A DNA stretch of 64,000 nt from the NCBI GenBank assembly GCA_963778895.1, contig CAVZVZ010000001.1:248001-312000 (forward strand), given 5' to 3'. The translations under genes were made by a program, and so were the position numbers. This document shows positions 53,513 through 61,790 of this stretch, piece after piece (position 1 is the first letter of the stretch; each line of letters begins with the position of its first letter). This DNA comes from CAVZVZ01 sp963778895. GTDB lineage: Bacteria; Actinomycetota; Acidimicrobiia; Acidimicrobiales; Acidimicrobilacustridaceae. Under the pieces are notes generated by a model. It had not been told where the DNA came from, did not search any database, and saw nothing but the letters and a program-made list of their open reading frames with translations.

Positions 53513-54579
53513 TGCAGCGAGCGCAACGACGGCTTGAATCCGGCCGCTACCAGACCGTCGACCAGCCGCGGGCCCAGCTCGGCTTCGACCAGCACGATCA
53601 GCACGCCTTCGCGGCCCTCGGCCGAGTGTGCGATCTCGATGTCGGCGATGCTCACGTCCAGCTCGGTCGCGAGCGTGGTGATCTCGGCCAGCACTCCCGT
53701 GCGGTCCGGAATAGGCACTCTGATCTCGGCCAGTTGCGCCACGCGCCCGAATCGGGCCGGCATGGCCACTCGCGCCTCGCGAGCTCTCTCGAGCATCGCC
53801 ATCAATCCGTCGCGATCGTTCTTGTCCACGACGTTGCGCATCTCCGTGAGCGCGTCGATGAGTTGGTCGAGCTCGTCGACGATGGCCGTTCGGTTCTCGG
53901 CGCAGATGTCGGGCCAGATGCCCGGGTGGCCGGCCGCCACGCGCGTCATGTCCCGGAAGCCACCGGCCGCGAGCCGCAGCAACACCCGCTGCTCGGTCGA
54001 ACGTTCGTCGGCCAACTTCATCAACGTGGCCGCCGTCAGGTGGGGAACGTGCGACACCAACGCAACCATGGTGTCGTGCCGTTCCGGCGTGAGCGCCACC
54101 ACCTCGGCGCCGAACGACGAGATGATCGATCGGACGGTCGTCAGGCTCTGGTCGTCGGTGGCCTCGACCGGAGTGAGCACCCACGTGGCGCCCTCGAACA
54201 GGTCGGGCCGGGCACCGTCCACGCCCTCGAGCTCGGAGCCCGCCATCGGGTGCCCACCCACGTACCGAGGATCGCTCATCAGCTCGAGCATCGGTGTCTT
54301 CACGCTGCCGACATCGGTGACCAGACCGTGTGTCTCGCTCAGCGCTCGCCGCACCTCGGCGGCCACCACGCCGACAGGAGTCGCGACGAAGGTGATCTCG
54401 GCGTCGGCGTCATCGCCGACCGCGTCGAGCGCACCGAGCTCACGCGCTCGGTCAGCCGACGACGCATCGGCATCGCGCCCCGTGACATGCCAGCCCTGCT
54501 CACGCAGGCGGAGTCCGATCGAGCCACCGATCAGCCCGGTGCCGACGATGAGGGCGCGCCGGGTCGAACCGTCAGTCAT
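53509..54579 (-). CDS. tyrA: Prephenate dehydrogenase with C-terminal ACT-like domain
   Basis: About 356 residues. The Rossmann motif GTGLIGGSIGLRLREQGW is at the N-terminus. Catalytic parts include VGGHPMAGSELEGVDGA and HDTMVALVSHVPHLTAATL. The C-terminal 75 residues (EIRVPIPDRTGVLAEITTLA) form an ACT-like domain for tyrosine feedback. It converts prephenate to hydroxyphenylpyruvate. ATG 54579 is preferred to TTG 54588. It follows aroH after about 14 bases. Confidence 0.93.
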   Translation of the reverse strand: MTDGSTRRALIVGTGLIGGSIGLRLREQGWHVTGRDADASSADRARELGALDAVGDDADAEITFVATPVGVVAAEVRRALSETHGLVTDVGSVKTPMLELMSDPRYVGGHPMAGSELEGVDGARPDLFEGATWVLTPVEATDDQSLTTVRSIISSFGAEVVALTPERHDTMVALVSHVPHLTAATLMKLADERSTEQRVLLRLAAGGFRDMTRVAAGHPGIWPDICAENRTAIVDELDQLIDALTEMRNVVDKNDRDGLMAMLERAREARVAMPARFGRVAQLAEIRVPIPDRTGVLAEITTLATELDVSIADIEIAHSAEGREGVLIVLVEAELGPRLVDGLVAAGFKPSLRSLQ

Positions 54580-54593
54580 GCGGGACAACCGCC

Positions 54594-54959
54594 TCAGCTC
54601 GGCAGATCGTCATTCAGACCGACCGCACCCTCGAGATACACGTGGTGCAGGTCGTCGCGGGCCCGCTCGGTGTTGATGTGCATGAGTAAACGAATACACC
54701 GTGGCGTGCCTCCCTCGATATCGAGTTCCCGCGCGCAGATCAGAGGGATGTCGCCCAGCCCGAACTTCCGGGCGGCCAAGGCCGGGAAAACCGAGTGGAT
54801 GTCATCGGTCGCCGTGAACAGCACGCTGATCAGGTCGTCCTTGTCCAGATCGTTGCGCTCGAAGAGCGCGTCGAGGAGGGCGATGGTTCGTTCGACGACC
54901 TGGTCGGCGGTGTCCTCGTCGACGGTGGTGGCGCCACGCAGCGCTCGCACGTTCGGCAC
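54594..54959 (-). CDS. aroH: Chorismate mutase, AroH type
   Basis: About 121 residues, the size of the monofunctional AroH fold. Visible are VRALRGATTVDEDTADQVVE, DLISVLFTATDDIHSVFPAL, and the active-site segment RCIRLLMHINTERARDDLHH followed by VYLEGAVGL. It converts chorismate to prephenate, the substrate of the next gene. GTG 54959 is chosen because TAGCAT lies 8 bases upstream (54968-54973). A TTG three codons further up is the alternative. Confidence 0.93.
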   Translation of the reverse strand: MPNVRALRGATTVDEDTADQVVERTIALLDALFERNDLDKDDLISVLFTATDDIHSVFPALAARKFGLGDIPLICARELDIEGGTPRCIRLLMHINTERARDDLHHVYLEGAVGLNDDLPS

Positions 54960-54967
54960 GGGGACCA

Positions 54968-54973
54968 ATGCTA
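54968..54973 (-). promoter_or_regulatory. -10 box of leaderless aroH-tyrA-aroA promoter
   Basis: TAGCAT on the minus strand ends 8 bases before GTG 54959, just past the rsuA-like stop at 54987. Confidence 0.45.
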
Positions 54974-54986
54974 GTTGCGCCCCCGG

Positions 54987-55719
54987 CTATTCCTGAGCGG
55001 GCGCGGTGGCGGCGGCCTGCTCCAGCGACCGCACCTCGTCGGTGGTGAGCAGCCTCCAGGTGCCGGGCTTCAATGACCGATCGGCCAGCGGCCCGATCCG
55101 CGTGCGCACCAGACGGCGCACCGGATGGCCGATCGCATCGCACATTCGACGAACCTGGCGATTGCGGCCCTCGTGGATGGCCAGCCGCACCACACCGGGC
55201 GAGACCACGTTGGCCTTGGCCGGAGCGGTCACGCCATCGTCGAGCTGCACACCCTCGCGTAGTTGGCGGACCTCGCCGGGGGTCGGCTCTCCGACGACCG
55301 ACGCCAGGTACTCCTTCTCGACGCCGTAGCTCGGGTGCGTCAGCCGGTGCGTGAGGTCACCGTCGTTGGTCAGCAACAACAGCCCCTCGGTCTCGATGTC
55401 GAGGCGACCGACCGGGAACACCCGGGGTTCATCGGGAACGAGCTCGACCACGGTGGGCCGGCCCTGCGGATCGTCGGCGGTCGTGACCACGCCCGTCGGC
55501 TTGTTCAACAGGTAGTAGACGAGACCCGGAACGAGTGGACAACGGAACCTCGTCGACCTCGACCCGATCGGCTTCGGGATCGACGCGCCGACCGAGCACC
55601 GCGACCTCACCATTGACGGTGACGCGACCCTCGGCGATGAGATCGTCGCAGGTTCGCCGGCTACCAAATCCGGCGCGAGCCAGAACCTTCTGCAGACGCA
55701 CACCTTCGGTACTCGGCAC
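54987..55719 (-). CDS. RsuA/RluB-family pseudouridine synthase (frameshifted)
   Basis: The first part (VRLQKVLARAGFGSRRTCDD, GRVTVNGEVAVLGRRVDPEA) is the S4 RNA-binding domain. A shift near 55530 leads to the catalytic domain YYLLNKPTGVVTTADDPQGR, with FPVGRLDIETEGLLLLTNDG holding the catalytic Asp and VRLAIHEGRNRQVRRMCDAI. It isomerises a uridine of 16S or 23S rRNA; position after scpB is typical of RluB-like genes. About 244 residues. GTG start 5 bases after the scpB stop. Confidence 0.9.
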
Positions 55720-55724
55720 CGCGG

Positions 55725-56351
55725 TCAGCTCTCGTCGGCGCTCGCCGTGGCCTCCTCGGCGTCGGGCGCGTCCTGCTCGACGTCGATGATCTCCGGGTCT
55801 ACGCGCAGTCCTTCTTCCAGTGCCTCCACCACCTCGGCGCTCGGCACGAAGTCGGCGATGGGCGGCAAGTTGTCGAGGGACGCCAGGCCCAGCCGTTCGA
55901 GGAACAACGGGGTCGTACCGAACAGCGTCGGTTGACCCGGACCGGGATCGTGCCCGACCTCACCGATGTAGCCGCGGTGTTCGAGCGTGCGGACCACCCC
56001 GTCGACGTTGACGCCGCGGATGGCCGAGATCTGTAGGCGTGAGATGGGCTGCTTGTAGGCCACGATGGCGAGTGTCTCGAGCGCGGCGGCCGACAAACGC
56101 GCCGTCTGACCCTCGAGCACGAACCGCTCGACGTAGGGCGCCAGATCCGGATGGCTCTGGAATCGCCAGCCGCCGGCGATCTCGACGAGGACGAAGCCAC
56201 GCGATTCGGCGTACTCCCCCGCCATCTCCCGCAACAGGGCTTCGACGTCATCGACCGAGGTCTCGGTGACCTGAGCCAGCAGCTGCGCTTCGATCGGTTG
56301 ATCGGCCACCATCAGGATGGCCTCGATGGCGCGGCGAGTCTCGACGGACAT
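55725..56351 (-). CDS. scpB: Segregation and condensation protein ScpB
   Basis: A 208-residue protein of two winged-helix domains. It shows RRAIEAILMVADQPIEAQLL and RLSAAALETLAIVAYKQPIS, followed by the conserved RGVNVDGVVRTLEHRGYIGE and PTLFGTTPLFLERLGLASLD. ScpB dimers join ScpA and SMC in the bacterial condensin. The start overlaps the scpA stop as TGATG. The acidic tail beyond residue 185 is variable in the family. Confidence 0.93.
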   Translation of the reverse strand: MSVETRRAIEAILMVADQPIEAQLLAQVTETSVDDVEALLREMAGEYAESRGFVLVEIAGGWRFQSHPDLAPYVERFVLEGQTARLSAAALETLAIVAYKQPISRLQISAIRGVNVDGVVRTLEHRGYIGEVGHDPGPGQPTLFGTTPLFLERLGLASLDNLPPIADFVPSAEVVEALEEGLRVDPEIIDVEQDAPDAEEATASADES

Positions 56352-57131
56352 CAGCCCTCGTAGACGTCGATGGCGGCCAAGTCGGCGCCGGTGAGATTCG
56401 GAGACGCCGTCCACACGACCTCGATCTCGCCGAACGAGCTGGCCTGGTCGATGTCGATCAAGCCCTGTTTGTAGAGCTCGAGTACGGCCAGGAAGCGCAC
56501 GACGACGTCGATGCGGTCGACGAGCGACGAGGTGAGCTCGCGGAAGGTGACGCGACCGAGTCGCGGCAACTCGTCGATGAGCTCCTCGACGGCGTCGGTG
56601 ACGCTCGCCCGAATGGCTGGCGAGGTGCGCGATGTCGACGGTCGGGACCGGCTTGGGTGCGGTCGCCCGGAGATACGCCGTGTGGATTTGAGCGGCGGTG
56701 ACGCCTTCCAAGAGGTCGGGTGCCAGATCGAGGAACCGATCCTCGAGCCCGACGAGCCGCGGGTACGAGTGCGAAGCGTCGTCGGCCAGCGCCGCGAGGA
56801 CCTTGGCGGCGTCCTTGAACGTCTTGCAGTCGAGCAGCCGGGCGAGCAGCAGATCGCGCTCGTCCCACAACGCCAGCTCGTCGTCGAGATCGATGTCGCG
56901 ATCGTCGGGCAGCAGCCGTTTGGTCTTCAGCTCGACGAGGGTGGCCGCGATGAGCAGGAACTCGGTGGCGACGTCGAGGTCGAACTCATCCATCTTCTCG
57001 AGCTCGACCAGATAGCCGTCGACGATCCGGGACAGCGAGATCTCGTACAGATCGACTTGCTCACGCAAAATCAGGTGCAGGAGCAGGTCAAATGGCCCCT
57101 CGAACACGGAAGTCTGAACCTCGTACGGCAT
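56351..57131 (-). CDS. scpA: Segregation and condensation protein ScpA (frameshifted)
   Basis: The kleisin partner of SMC. The N-terminal part YEVQTSVFEGPFDLLLHLIL, DLYEISLSRIVDGYLVELEK and ATEFLLIAATLVELKTKRLL is typical. A shift near 56615 (one extra C in AGCCATT) leads to the C-terminal winged helix LPRLGRVTFRELTSSLVDRI and VVRFLAVLELYKQGLIDIDQ. About 260 residues. ATG 57131 is chosen at the conserved N-terminus. No parA precedes it. Confidence 0.92.
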
Positions 57132-57226
57132 TGCCGGACCACCATAGAGGCAACCGCCGTCAGGGGCGCGCATCCTGGACTTCTCACGCTCCGTGGGGAT
57201 GACATCGAGACGACGGCGACGACCGG

Positions 57227-57232
57227 TACGCT
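57227..57232 (+). promoter_or_regulatory. -10 box of leaderless lipoprotein promoter
   Basis: TACGCT is followed by 9 bases and GTG 57242. Confidence 0.4.
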
Positions 57233-57241
57233 CGGCCGGCT

Positions 57242-57790
57242 GTGCGCCCCCGCCCCCCGATCGTGCTGTTCTGCGCCCTCGTCGTGGTCGCGAGCGCCTG
57301 CGCGAAGGATGGCTCGTCGGCGGGCCCGCCGGATACGGCGCCCTCCACCGTGGCGCCGGCCACGACCTCGCCGTTCGAGGTGGTCGTCACCGATGACACC
57401 GTGCTCGTGAGCACCACCGGTATCACCACCACCGACGGCACGACGCTGTTGGCCTTCACCGCATCCGAGCAACGGTGCGTCGAGACGACCGCGGGCACCG
57501 TCGCCGACTTCCCCGCGGGAGGACAGGCGTCGCCCGGACCCGTCGACGACCCCGACGCCGAGCAGACGCTCACCGAGATCGTGTTGGCCTGCGTTCCGTT
57601 CGACCGGTTCAAGACCGTCGTGGCCGACCAGCTCGCGGCGGAGTCGGCCCTGGCCGGCGTCGACCCGACCTGCCTCGCCCGCGAGGTCGCGTCGCTGCAG
57701 GACACACCCAATGTCCTCGCTTCGGTGCTGCGTGGCGATCCCGAGGCTCTCTCCGTCGTGGCCGGCACCGCCTCGACGAACTGCGGATGA
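57242..57790 (+). CDS. Hypothetical lipoprotein (first of a pair)
   Basis: A 182-residue protein. The signal IVLFCALVVVASAC ends at a lipobox cysteine near residue 20. A Thr/Pro-rich stretch follows, then a domain with several cysteines (EQRCVETTAG, LACVPFDRF, CLAREV). No known family. It overlaps the next gene as ATGA, and both share the ...CVP..F... pattern, so they look like diverged duplicates. Confidence 0.65.
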   Translation: MRPRPPIVLFCALVVVASACAKDGSSAGPPDTAPSTVAPATTSPFEVVVTDDTVLVSTTGITTTDGTTLLAFTASEQRCVETTAGTVADFPAGGQASPGPVDDPDAEQTLTEIVLACVPFDRFKTVVADQLAAESALAGVDPTCLAREVASLQDTPNVLASVLRGDPEALSVVAGTASTNCG

Positions 57791-58323
57791 TGCGCGCCGC
57801 TCGGCTGGCTGCGGGCCTCGTCGTCCTCCCGCTACTCGCGGTCGCGTGCTCGAGTGACTCCACGTCGGTCAACGCGGCGGCGGCCAGTAGCCGCATCGCC
57901 GACGAGCTGAAGCTTCCCGACGAGGTGAAGCCCTGTCTCGTGTCGACGTTCGACAGCACGCCCAAGGCCCGAGCAGCCTTGGATCCCGAGAAGACCCCGA
58001 GCGACAGCGATCTGGATGCGTTGACCAAGGTGGTCGCGATCTGCGTCCCCGCTTCGACCTTCGCCGCCTCGGTATCAGCCCAGATGGCGGCCGGCTACCG
58101 CGCCGTGACCGACATCCCTCCGGACAAGGAGCAGTGCCTCGAGGATCAGATGACGCAGCTGTCGGACGAGGATCGCGGATTGTTCGTCACCGGGCCGGTG
58201 AGCCGTCTTCGTGACCCGACCTCTGAACGCAGCCTGGCGGTGAACGACGTGCTCCACCGACTGCTGGATGCGTGCGGAATCGTCCTCACCGCGTCACCTT
58301 CCACCTCCGACACCCTGCCCTGA
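57787..58323 (+). CDS. Hypothetical lipoprotein (second of a pair)
   Basis: A 178-residue protein. The signal LAAGLVVLPLLAVACSSD has a lipobox cysteine near residue 21. The body contains KPCLVSTFDSTPKARAALDP, AICVPASTF and QCLEDQMTQLSDEDRGLF, similar in layout to the gene before it. Function unknown. Translated together with the first through the 4-base overlap. Confidence 0.65.
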   Translation: MMRAARLAAGLVVLPLLAVACSSDSTSVNAAAASSRIADELKLPDEVKPCLVSTFDSTPKARAALDPEKTPSDSDLDALTKVVAICVPASTFAASVSAQMAAGYRAVTDIPPDKEQCLEDQMTQLSDEDRGLFVTGPVSRLRDPTSERSLAVNDVLHRLLDACGIVLTASPSTSDTLP

Positions 58324-58360
58324 CCGGCTAACTGTCTGCGGGCCTACGCCCTCATGTAGG

Positions 58361-58366
58361 TAACCT
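58361..58366 (+). promoter_or_regulatory. -10 box of leaderless trpS promoter
   Basis: TAACCT is followed by 8 bases and GTG 58375. Confidence 0.45.
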
Positions 58367-58374
58367 CGCCGCTC

Positions 58375-59358
58375 GTGACTCGCGTGTTCTCAGGCATCAA
58401 GCCCACCGGTGATGTGCAGCTCGGCAACCTTCTCGGCGCGCTTCGGTATTGGGTCCCTGACCAACACCGCGCCGATTCCTTCTACTGCGTGGTCGACCTG
58501 CACGCGCTCACCTTGCCGCAGGATCCCGCCGAGCTTCGGGCTCGGACGCTCGAGCTCGCCCAGGTCTTGCTGGCGATCGGGATCGACCCCGACGTCGCCA
58601 CCCTGTTCATCCAGAGTCACGTCCACGAGCACACGCAGTTGGCCTGGATCCTCGAGTGCACGGCCGCGTTCGGCGAGCTGCGCCGCATGACGCAGTTCAA
58701 GGACAAGTCCGAGAGCGCCGAGTTCGTCTCGGCCGGTTTGTTCACCTATCCCGCGCTCATGGCCGCTGACATCTTGTTGTACGACACCGACCGCGTGCCG
58801 GTGGGTGACGACCAACGCCAACACCTCGAGTTGTCGCGCGACCTCGCGATGCGCTTCAACCATCGGTACGGCGACACGTTCGTCGTACCCGAAGCGACCA
58901 TCCCCGCCGTCGGCGCTCGGGTGATGGATCTCCAAGCGCCGACCAAGAAGATGTCCAAGTCCGAGGATTCACCCCAAGGCACCGTCCTCGTGCTCGAAGA
59001 CCTCGGCGCGGTGGCCAAGAAGATCAAACGGGCGGTGACCGACACCGAGAACGAAGTCCGCTTCGACCCCGACACCAAACCGGGTGTTTCGAACCTGCTG
59101 TCGATCCTCGGCGCGGCGACCGATCGCGATCCCGAGGCCCTCGCGGCCGACTACTCGCAGTACGGCCCGCTCAAAGCCGATACCGCCGACGCCGTGGTCG
59201 AGCTGCTCCGACCGATCCAGACGCGATACGCCGAGCTCGCCGCGGACCCTGGCGGAACCGCCGCCATCTTGGCCAAGGGCGCCGAGAAGGCCCAGACGGT
59301 GGCGGCACCGGTGCTGGCTCGGGCCCAACAAGCCATCGGCCTGCTCCCTCGCAGCTGA
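58375..59358 (+). CDS. trpS: Tryptophanyl-tRNA synthetase
   Basis: A 327-residue class I synthetase. FSGIKPTGDVQLGNLLGALR holds the HIGH-like region; MADILLYDTDRVPVGDDQRQ, RVMDLQAPTKKMSKSEDSPQ (KMSKS loop) and DTKPGVSNLLSILGA are all present. Length is normal. It sits on the plus strand between genes of the minus-strand scp and xerD runs. Confidence 0.95.
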   Translation: MTRVFSGIKPTGDVQLGNLLGALRYWVPDQHRADSFYCVVDLHALTLPQDPAELRARTLELAQVLLAIGIDPDVATLFIQSHVHEHTQLAWILECTAAFGELRRMTQFKDKSESAEFVSAGLFTYPALMAADILLYDTDRVPVGDDQRQHLELSRDLAMRFNHRYGDTFVVPEATIPAVGARVMDLQAPTKKMSKSEDSPQGTVLVLEDLGAVAKKIKRAVTDTENEVRFDPDTKPGVSNLLSILGAATDRDPEALAADYSQYGPLKADTADAVVELLRPIQTRYAELAADPGGTAAILAKGAEKAQTVAAPVLARAQQAIGLLPRS

Positions 59359-59362
59359 GCCA

Positions 59363-59390
59363 ATACACCTCATGGTGTAGACCGGTGTAT
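59363..59390. promoter_or_regulatory. Candidate vapBC operator (TACACC / GGTGTA repeats)
   Basis: TACACC-TCAT-GGTGTA (59364-59379) forms a hairpin. A second GGTGTA follows at 59384, one helical turn after the first. Inverted and direct repeats just ahead of a VapB start suit autoregulation; the hairpin may also end trpS transcription. Confidence 0.55.
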
Positions 59391-59400
59391 CGCTCGCCGG

Positions 59401-59625
59401 ATGTCCCGAACGAACATCGACCTCGACGACGAGCTCGTCGAGCGGGCGATGCGGATGTACCGCCTCGAGTCGAAACGTGCGGCGGTGCAGCTCGCACTCG
59501 AGCGCCTGGTCGGCGAGCGGATGACCAAAGCGGAGATGCTGGCCATGGAGGGAAGCGGGTGGGGCGGCGATCTCGACGAGATGCGATCCCCGGATCCGGA
59601 CCTGGACGAATGGCTGAACCGCTGA
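59401..59625 (+). CDS. vapB: VapB-type antitoxin (ribbon-helix-helix)
   Basis: A 74-residue protein. MSRTNIDLDDELVERAMRMY followed by RLESKRAAVQLALERLVGER is the RHH DNA-binding fold, and the acidic tail with GWGGDLDEM and DEWLNR is the toxin-binding part. It should neutralise VapC and bind the operator upstream. Overlaps vapC by 16 bases. Confidence 0.85.
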   Translation: MSRTNIDLDDELVERAMRMYRLESKRAAVQLALERLVGERMTKAEMLAMEGSGWGGDLDEMRSPDPDLDEWLNR

Positions 59626-60018
59626 CCCTGGCCGATACGTCGGCCATGATCGCGTTCCTGCGTCGCACCGGCTCGGCCGCGAACGTTCGAGTACGCGAGC
59701 TGCTCACCACCGAGCCACCGCTCATCACCGAGCCGGTGGTACTCGAACTCCTGGCGGGGGCGCGTTCGCAATCGGAGCTTCGGCAGGTCCGACGGTTCCT
59801 CAACTCGCTCGAGATCATCCCGGTAATCGGGCTCGACGACAACGAGCGGGCCGCCGATCTCTACCGCCGCTGTCGGGCGCGCGGCACCGACGATTCGTAG
59901 CCTTCTCGACTGTTTGATCGCGGCGGTCGCGATCCGTGTCGACGCCGCCGTGCTTCACGAGGATCGCGACTTCGATGCTCTCGCCCAACACACCGAGCTG
60001 CGCACGATCGAGCTCTGA
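59610..60018 (+). CDS. vapC: VapC-type PIN-domain toxin (frameshifted)
   Basis: A PIN-domain ribonuclease of about 135 residues. The first acidic residue is in LADTSAMIAFL and the second in EPVVLELLAGA. The third and fourth come after a shift near 59895, in RSLLDCLIAAVAI and EDRDFDALAQHTELRTI. PIN toxins cleave tRNA or rRNA. ATG 59610 lies inside the vapB end. Whether the break is real or a sequencing fault cannot be told, but the restored frame is fully conserved. Confidence 0.82.
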
Positions 60019-60020
60019 CG

Positions 60021-60885
60021 TCACGACGCGTCGAGCAGCCACCGTGCGGTCGCGATGTGGCGCTCGTGGACTTGGCCGTCCGACATGGCCCAGGCCAGGG
60101 TCTGTCCGATCGTCCATCCCCGGGCCCGATCGCGATCGAGGCCCAGCTCACCGGTGAGCCGATCGAACCGGCGCAGGACGGCCTCGCGGCTGTGGCCGAG
60201 CTCCCACGACCGCACGATCGGCGCCACCGCGAAGGCCTGCTCCCCTACGAGCGGCTTCGGGTCGATCACCAACCACGGCTCGCGCGCCGCGGCGAGCACG
60301 TTGTCCGCATGCAGGTCTTGGTGAAGTAGCCCCTGGTCCGGCTGGCTCGGTCCGAGCTGCTGGAGGGCATCGACCGCGGCATCGAGCAACCGGCGCTCGC
60401 ACGGTTCACCCGCGGTGGTGTAGCAGCGGGGCAATTGCTCGCTCCACCGAGCCGCTTCGTCGGCTAACGAGGTGAACGGCGTCCCGCCAGCCACCCACAG
60501 GCGCGGCAGCAATCCGATCAGCACGTCGAGGGCTTGGCTCGAGTCGACGGCCGCAAGGTGACTTCCCGGCTCGCAGCGTTCCAGCAGTAGGGCGTTGCGC
60601 CCCTCATCGCTGTCGAGAAGGAGCACCGCGCCGTCGCCGTTCCACACTCCGAAGCGCCTCGGCTTCGTGCTCGGCCTCCGTGTGCGGGAATTGCACCTTC
60701 AGGACCGCGGCGGACCCGTCCCGGCGCCGCGCCGGTGCGGTGAACGAGACATGCGAATCGGCATACGCGACACCGACGTCGAGCCCCCATTGCTCCGCCA
60801 GAGTGTCGACCACTCGAGGCAGATCGGCGAGCCATTGCGCGCCACCCTCGAGCGCGCCGAGCCAACCGAGCGAACGGTGGAACAC
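60021..60885 (-). CDS. APH(6)/hydroxyurea-type antibiotic phosphotransferase family protein (frameshifted)
   Basis: The N-terminal part (WLADLPRVVDTLAEQWGL, SHVSFTAPARRRDGSAAVLK, VQFPHTEAEHEAEALR) joins, after a shift near 60640, to WNGDGAVLLLDSDEGRNALL and LLERCEPG. The kinase active site is LLHQDLHADNVLAA (Brenner motif HxDxxxxN). WLVIDPKPLVGEQAFAVAPI is the metal-binding part typical of streptomycin 6-kinases. About 288 residues. Resistance is possible, but such genes are widespread in actinobacteria and the true substrate is unknown. GTG 60885 is a provisional start. Confidence 0.78.
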
Positions 60886-60897
60886 TCCTGCGCGTTC

Positions 60898-61422
60898 TCA
60901 GTCGTCGTCTGCATCCTTCAATGCCGTCGCGACTGGTTCGGGCACCGTCCAGTCCTCCGCGGGCAGATGATGCTCGCGGGTCCACGCCACCGTGAGCGGA
61001 TCACTGCCGGCCAGAGTGAGCATGTCGCCACCGAGCCGAGGATGCTGCAAGTACAGGCCCACGCGGCGGGTGAATCCCCGAGTCCGGGTCCAGTCGCGGA
61101 TGGTGTCCTCGTCGTGACGCACCACCGCACCGGAGATCGTCGCGATCACGCGGCCGTACACACCGAGATTGGCGTCGAGCTTGCCGACATCGTGCAGGAG
61201 CGCAGCCGCCAGTACCGGACGAGTCGCCTCGGCGCCCAGCGCTTGCTCGACGCGCCGCGCCACGCCAACCGAATGCCGCCGGTCGGTTCGGGGCAACTGC
61301 CGCCACAGCTCGAGCTCAGCCGGGTTCAATTGCGCTGCGGCCCATTCGGCGTCGGCCTTGCTCGGACCGCGCGGCACCAAGGACCCGAAGAACCGCTTGG
61401 CGAGATGCGTTGCGTGGGCCAC
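60898..61422 (-). CDS. HD-domain protein
   Basis: A 174-residue protein. Metal ligands are in RRHSVGVARRVEQAL, ALLHDVGKLDANLGVYGR and VRHDEDTIRDWT, and LAGSDPLTVAWTREHHLPAE is a further conserved part. It is probably a phosphohydrolase of nucleotides or phosphate esters; the substrate is unknown. Placed directly before the kinase-like gene (12 bases) and 9 bases after the DksA-like gene. Confidence 0.75.
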   Translation of the reverse strand: MAHATHLAKRFFGSLVPRGPSKADAEWAAAQLNPAELELWRQLPRTDRRHSVGVARRVEQALGAEATRPVLAAALLHDVGKLDANLGVYGRVIATISGAVVRHDEDTIRDWTRTRGFTRRVGLYLQHPRLGGDMLTLAGSDPLTVAWTREHHLPAEDWTVPEPVATALKDADDD

Positions 61423-61431
61423 CAGGCAGGA

Positions 61432-61788
61432 TCAGCCGGTGGCGTGATCGATGCAGAAGCGCGCCGCGGGCATGACCTCGAGGCGGGCCTCACCGATCTG
61501 GTTGCCGCAAACCTCACATTGCCCGTACACACCCTCGTCGAGCTTGCCCAGCGCCGTTTCGACATCGTCGAGCTGATCACGGAGACGGGTGGCCAGTGCC
61601 TGGTTCTCGCCCTGTTCGGCGGCAACCTGACCGCTGTCCGCGAAGTTGTCGTCGAAGTCGAGGGACGATTCGTCGCGCCCCAACTCGCGCAACTGCGACT
61701 GCAGCTGTTCGGCCTCTTCCTGGAGCTGAACCCGATGGGCCGACTCGGAAGCGGCGCTCAAGTCGGCGTCGTTCGTCACAGCGGTCAA
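61432..61788 (-). CDS. DksA/TraR-type C4 zinc-finger protein
   Basis: A 118-residue protein with a long N-terminal coiled segment (AHRVQLQEEAEQLQSQLREL, NQALATRLRDQLDDVETALG) and a C-terminal zinc finger (YGQCEVCGNQIGEARLEVMP, then ARFCIDHATG). The last ligand is replaced by C-x2-H, as in some actinobacterial members. Relatives bind RNA polymerase in the secondary channel. It starts just after the xerD stop. Confidence 0.85.
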   Translation of the reverse strand: MTAVTNDADLSAASESAHRVQLQEEAEQLQSQLRELGRDESSLDFDDNFADSGQVAAEQGENQALATRLRDQLDDVETALGKLDEGVYGQCEVCGNQIGEARLEVMPAARFCIDHATG

Positions 61789-61790
61789 GG

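Noticed and set aside
60021..60885. Acquired streptomycin resistance gene
   Set aside because: No mobile element, no composition change and a tight chromosomal operon. The sequence is only APH(6)-like, so an intrinsic role is more likely.
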